Source of the DNA: Rickettsiales bacterium
GTDB taxonomy: Bacteria > Pseudomonadota > Alphaproteobacteria > Rickettsiales > JAJNBL01
Assembly (NCBI GenBank): GCA_021156175.1
Contig: JAJNBL010000011.1
Coordinates: 1-43,573 of the forward strand
DNA: 43,573 bases
Direction: 5' to 3'
Notes under the pieces: model-generated
Seen by the model: only the letters and a program-made list of their open reading frames with translations
What the model was told of the DNA's origin: nothing
Database searches by the model: none
Position numbers and translations under genes: made by a program
Part shown: positions 41,348-43,573 of the stretch, in pieces
Numbering within the stretch: the first letter of the stretch is position 1
Layout: every line of letters begins with the position of its first letter

Positions 41348-43423
41348 ATGGCACGTTCCACTCCACTCACTCGGTACCGTAATATTGGTATCTGCGCTCA
41401 TATCGACGCAGGTAAAACTACGACCACTGAGCGTATTCTTTATTATACCGGGAAGTCCCACAAAATTGGTGAAGTGCACGAAGGTGCTGCAACGATGGAT
41501 TGGATGGAGCAGGAGCAGGAGCGGGGTATCACTATTACCTCAGCGGCAACTACCTGTTATTGGAATGATCACCGGATTAACATCATTGATACACCAGGCC
41601 ACGTAGACTTCACGATTGAAGTAGAGCGTTCGCTTCGCGTACTTGATGGAGCTGTTGCAGTATTTGATGGTGTGGCAGGGGTTGAGCCTCAGTCTGAAAC
41701 CGTATGGCGTCAAGCAGATAAATATGGCGTACCACGTATGTGCTTCGTCAATAAGCTTGACCGTATGGGTGCGAATTTCTACCGTTGCGTCGATATGATC
41801 AAAACTCGCCTGGGTGCGGTGCCATTGGTACTCCAGCTCCCGATTGGTGAAGAAGAAAATTTCGTAGGTGTGGTTGATCTCGTTAAAATGCAGTCCATTA
41901 TCTGGAAAGACGAATCGCTGGGCGCGGAATTCACCTATGGCCCGATTCCTGCAGACCTCAAGGCGAAGGCCGATGAATATCATCAGCAACTCGTTGAATT
42001 GGCGGTTGAAGTAGATGATGCCGCAATGGAATCCTATTTGGGTGGCGAGACGCTCTCTGAAGAGAAGCTGAAAGCCTGCATCCGTAAAGGTACAATCAAT
42101 GGTAGCTTCGTTCCTGTCGTAACTGGAAGTGCCTTCAAAAACAAAGGGGTGCAGCCTCTTCTTGATGCGGTGGTTGATTATCTTCCTGCGCCGATTGACG
42201 TACCTGATATCAAGGGTGTTAAAGTTGATAGCGAAGAAGCTATTACCCGTAAGAGTTCTGATACAGAGCCTTTGAGCGTACTGGCATTCAAAATTATGAA
42301 TGACCCATTCGTTGGTTCTTTGACCTTCGTGCGTGTTTATTCGGGTATCCTGAAAACCGGCGAAACTTTGATCAACAGCACCAAAGGCCATAAAGAGCGT
42401 ATCGGTCGGATGCTTCTGATGCATGCGAACAGCCGTGAAGACGTAAAAGAAGCTTATGCGGGTGACATTGTTGCGCTGGCGGGTCTCAAAAATACGACGA
42501 CAGGGGATACGTTGTGCGATCCTGCACATGCGGTGATCCTGGAGCGTATGGAGTTCCCAGAGCCGGTGATCGAGGTGGCTGTTGAGCCAAAATCTAAAGG
42601 TGACCAGGAGAAAATGGGCGTTGCGATTTCCCGTCTCGTGGCAGAAGATCCATCGCTTCGCGTTGCAACCGATGAAGAAACCGGTCAGACCGTGCTTAAA
42701 GGAATGGGTGAACTTCACTTGGAAATTATTATCGACCGTATGCGTCGTGAATTCAAAGTAGAAGCAAATATCGGTGCGCCACAGGTAGCATACCGTGAAA
42801 CCATTACCAAAAAGACCGAAGTGGATTATACCCACAAAAAGCAAAGCGGTGGTGCGGGTCAGTTTGCGCGTATCAAAATTATTTTCGAGCCATTGCCGCC
42901 AGGTGGTGGATTCGAATTCGAGAACAAGGTGGTTGGCGGTAACGTTCCGCGTGAATATGTTCCAGGCGTTGAGAAAGGCCTTGAAAATATCTGCTCAAAC
43001 GGTATTATTGCTGGCTTCCCAATGATTGACTTCAAAGCAACGCTGATTGATGGTGCATACCACGATGTAGACTCAAGCGTGTTAGCGTTTGAAATTGCTG
43101 CAAAAGGTGCGTTCCGTGAAGGAATGCCAAAAGCGTCTCCTGTGTTGCTTGAGCCAATCATGAAAGTGGAAGTGATTACCCCAGACGACTACATGGGTGA
43201 TATCATTGGTGACTTGAACAGTCGCCGTGGTCAGATCAGTGGGATGGAGACGCGTGGTAATGCCCAGGTGATTAGTGCGACCGTTCCGCTTGCCAACATG
43301 TTTGGTTACGTGAATACGTTGCGCTCAATGTCTCAAGGGCGTGCGCAATATTCAATGCAATTCTCACACTATGAGCAGGTACCTGCTCAGGTGGCAGATG
43401 AAATTAAGGCAAAAGTTGCCTAA
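41348..43423 (+). CDS. fusA: Elongation factor G
   Basis: EF-G drives ribosome translocation and, with RRF, ribosome recycling. GTPase motifs [28 protein letters not shown] and NKLDRMGA are intact, followed by domains II-V with [19 protein letters not shown] use the ATG at 41348 (MARSTPL), giving 691 aa; a TTG two codons earlier also exists. It follows rpsG by 69 bp. Confidence 0.99.
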   Translation: MARSTPLTRYRNIGICAHIDAGKTTTTERILYYTGKSHKIGEVHEGAATMDWMEQEQERGITITSAATTCYWNDHRINIIDTPGHVDFTIEVERSLRVLDGAVAVFDGVAGVEPQSETVWRQADKYGVPRMCFVNKLDRMGANFYRCVDMIKTRLGAVPLVLQLPIGEEENFVGVVDLVKMQSIIWKDESLGAEFTYGPIPADLKAKADEYHQQLVELAVEVDDAAMESYLGGETLSEEKLKACIRKGTINGSFVPVVTGSAFKNKGVQPLLDAVVDYLPAPIDVPDIKGVKVDSEEAITRKSSDTEPLSVLAFKIMNDPFVGSLTFVRVYSGILKTGETLINSTKGHKERIGRMLLMHANSREDVKEAYAGDIVALAGLKNTTTGDTLCDPAHAVILERMEFPEPVIEVAVEPKSKGDQEKMGVAISRLVAEDPSLRVATDEETGQTVLKGMGELHLEIIIDRMRREFKVEANIGAPQVAYRETITKKTEVDYTHKKQSGGAGQFARIKIIFEPLPPGGGFEFENKVVGGNVPREYVPGVEKGLENICSNGIIAGFPMIDFKATLIDGAYHDVDSSVLAFEIAAKGAFREGMPKASPVLLEPIMKVEVITPDDYMGDIIGDLNSRRGQISGMETRGNAQVISATVPLANMFGYVNTLRSMSQGRAQYSMQFSHYEQVPAQVADEIKAKVA

Positions 43424-43474
43424 GGTTTTGTAAGTTTAACATTAGTTATTAATTGAAAAAGGTAGGGTGTTTTC

Positions 43475-43573
43475 ATGGCCAAAGGAAAGTTTGAGAGAAC
43501 GAAGCCGCACTGTAATATTGGAACGATTGGTCACGTTGACCATGGTAAGACGAGTTTGACGGCTGCGATTACG
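43475..43573 (+). CDS. tuf: Elongation factor Tu (3' part outside window)
   Basis: Thirty-three codons are seen: [20 protein letters not shown] followed by [13 protein letters not shown], containing the P-loop. EF-Tu delivers aminoacyl-tRNA to the ribosome. The gene follows fusA by 51 bp in the normal str order and runs off the window. The [21 protein letters not shown] start agrees with Alphaproteobacteria. Confidence 0.98.
   Translation, partial: MAKGKFERTKPHCNIGTIGHVDHGKTSLTAAIT

Noticed and set aside
41540-42844. 434-aa minus-strand open frame
   Set aside because: It lies wholly inside fusA on the opposite strand; fusA is beyond doubt and the antisense translation has no family features.

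Overview
The window looks like an ordinary chromosomal stretch of an alphaproteobacterium with moderate GC. Several marks point there: the nrdR-glyA-rpiB grouping, a kdsD-lptC-lptA-lptB run, a tRNA-Val(TAC)/tRNA-Asp(GTC) pair, a str operon whose EF-Tu begins in the style usual for Alphaproteobacteria, and a RibB protein carrying a decayed GTP cyclohydrolase II domain. The cell is Gram-negative with LPS (KDO precursor isomerase, Lpt export, dTDP-rhamnose genes, small outer-membrane barrels). Three long, AT-richer genes without recognisable relatives hint at a host-associated or fast-evolving accessory gene pool, but nothing here proves an intracellular life.

Layout. 1-2.6 kb: the end of a large surface protein made of cysteine-rich modules and a seven-bladed FG-GAP propeller, met tail-to-tail by a small unknown gene. 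3-6 kb: an AT-rich helical-repeat gene lying between the intact GTPase gene der and a decayed second copy of the der 3' end. 6-9.2 kb: rfbB-rfbA-rfbD (rfbC is absent). 9.2-13.4 kb: a secreted Rap1a/Tai-like protein, a pentapeptide-type protein, a guaD-dgt-unknown operon and two small unknown genes. 13.5-16.7 kb: kdsD-lptC-lptA-lptB. 16.7-19.2 kb: nrdR, glyA and rpiB on the minus strand. 19.2-25.4 kb: a pilus or secretion locus with two large paralogous pseudopilins, a prepilin peptidase and an MshL/PilQ-type secretin lipoprotein, interrupted by a 405-aa unknown gene. 25.5-28.6 kb: a DevBCA-type exporter with a partial duplication at the devC/devA junction. 28.6-31.9 kb: a 503-aa unknown, then an orphan ABC-2-like permease and an unknown membrane-anchored protein. 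31.9-34.1 kb: two outer-membrane barrel proteins and tatD. 34.1-35.1 kb: a marR-DUF1398 operon with a very clear self-regulated promoter. 35.1-35.7 kb: a frameshifted gene remnant and two tRNAs. 35.8-40.2 kb: a GST, ribBX, a beta-carbonic anhydrase, a single-domain response regulator and an AraM/EgsA-type glycerol-1-phosphate dehydrogenase. 40.2 kb to the end: rpsL-rpsG-fusA-tuf.

Between genes there are three types of non-coding structure. Two paired inverted REP elements share one family, and a third pair is related at its tips. A roughly 125-bp long palindrome with its own terminal inverted repeats lies between the secretin and devA. Two loci (der and devC/devA) carry duplicated gene ends that flank newer DNA.

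The most interesting candidates for follow-up are the pseudopilin/secretin locus with its altered prepilin peptidase active site, the der-flanked insertion, and the near-leaderless, twin-operator marR promoter. I found no transposase, integrase, CRISPR array or clear phage genes.
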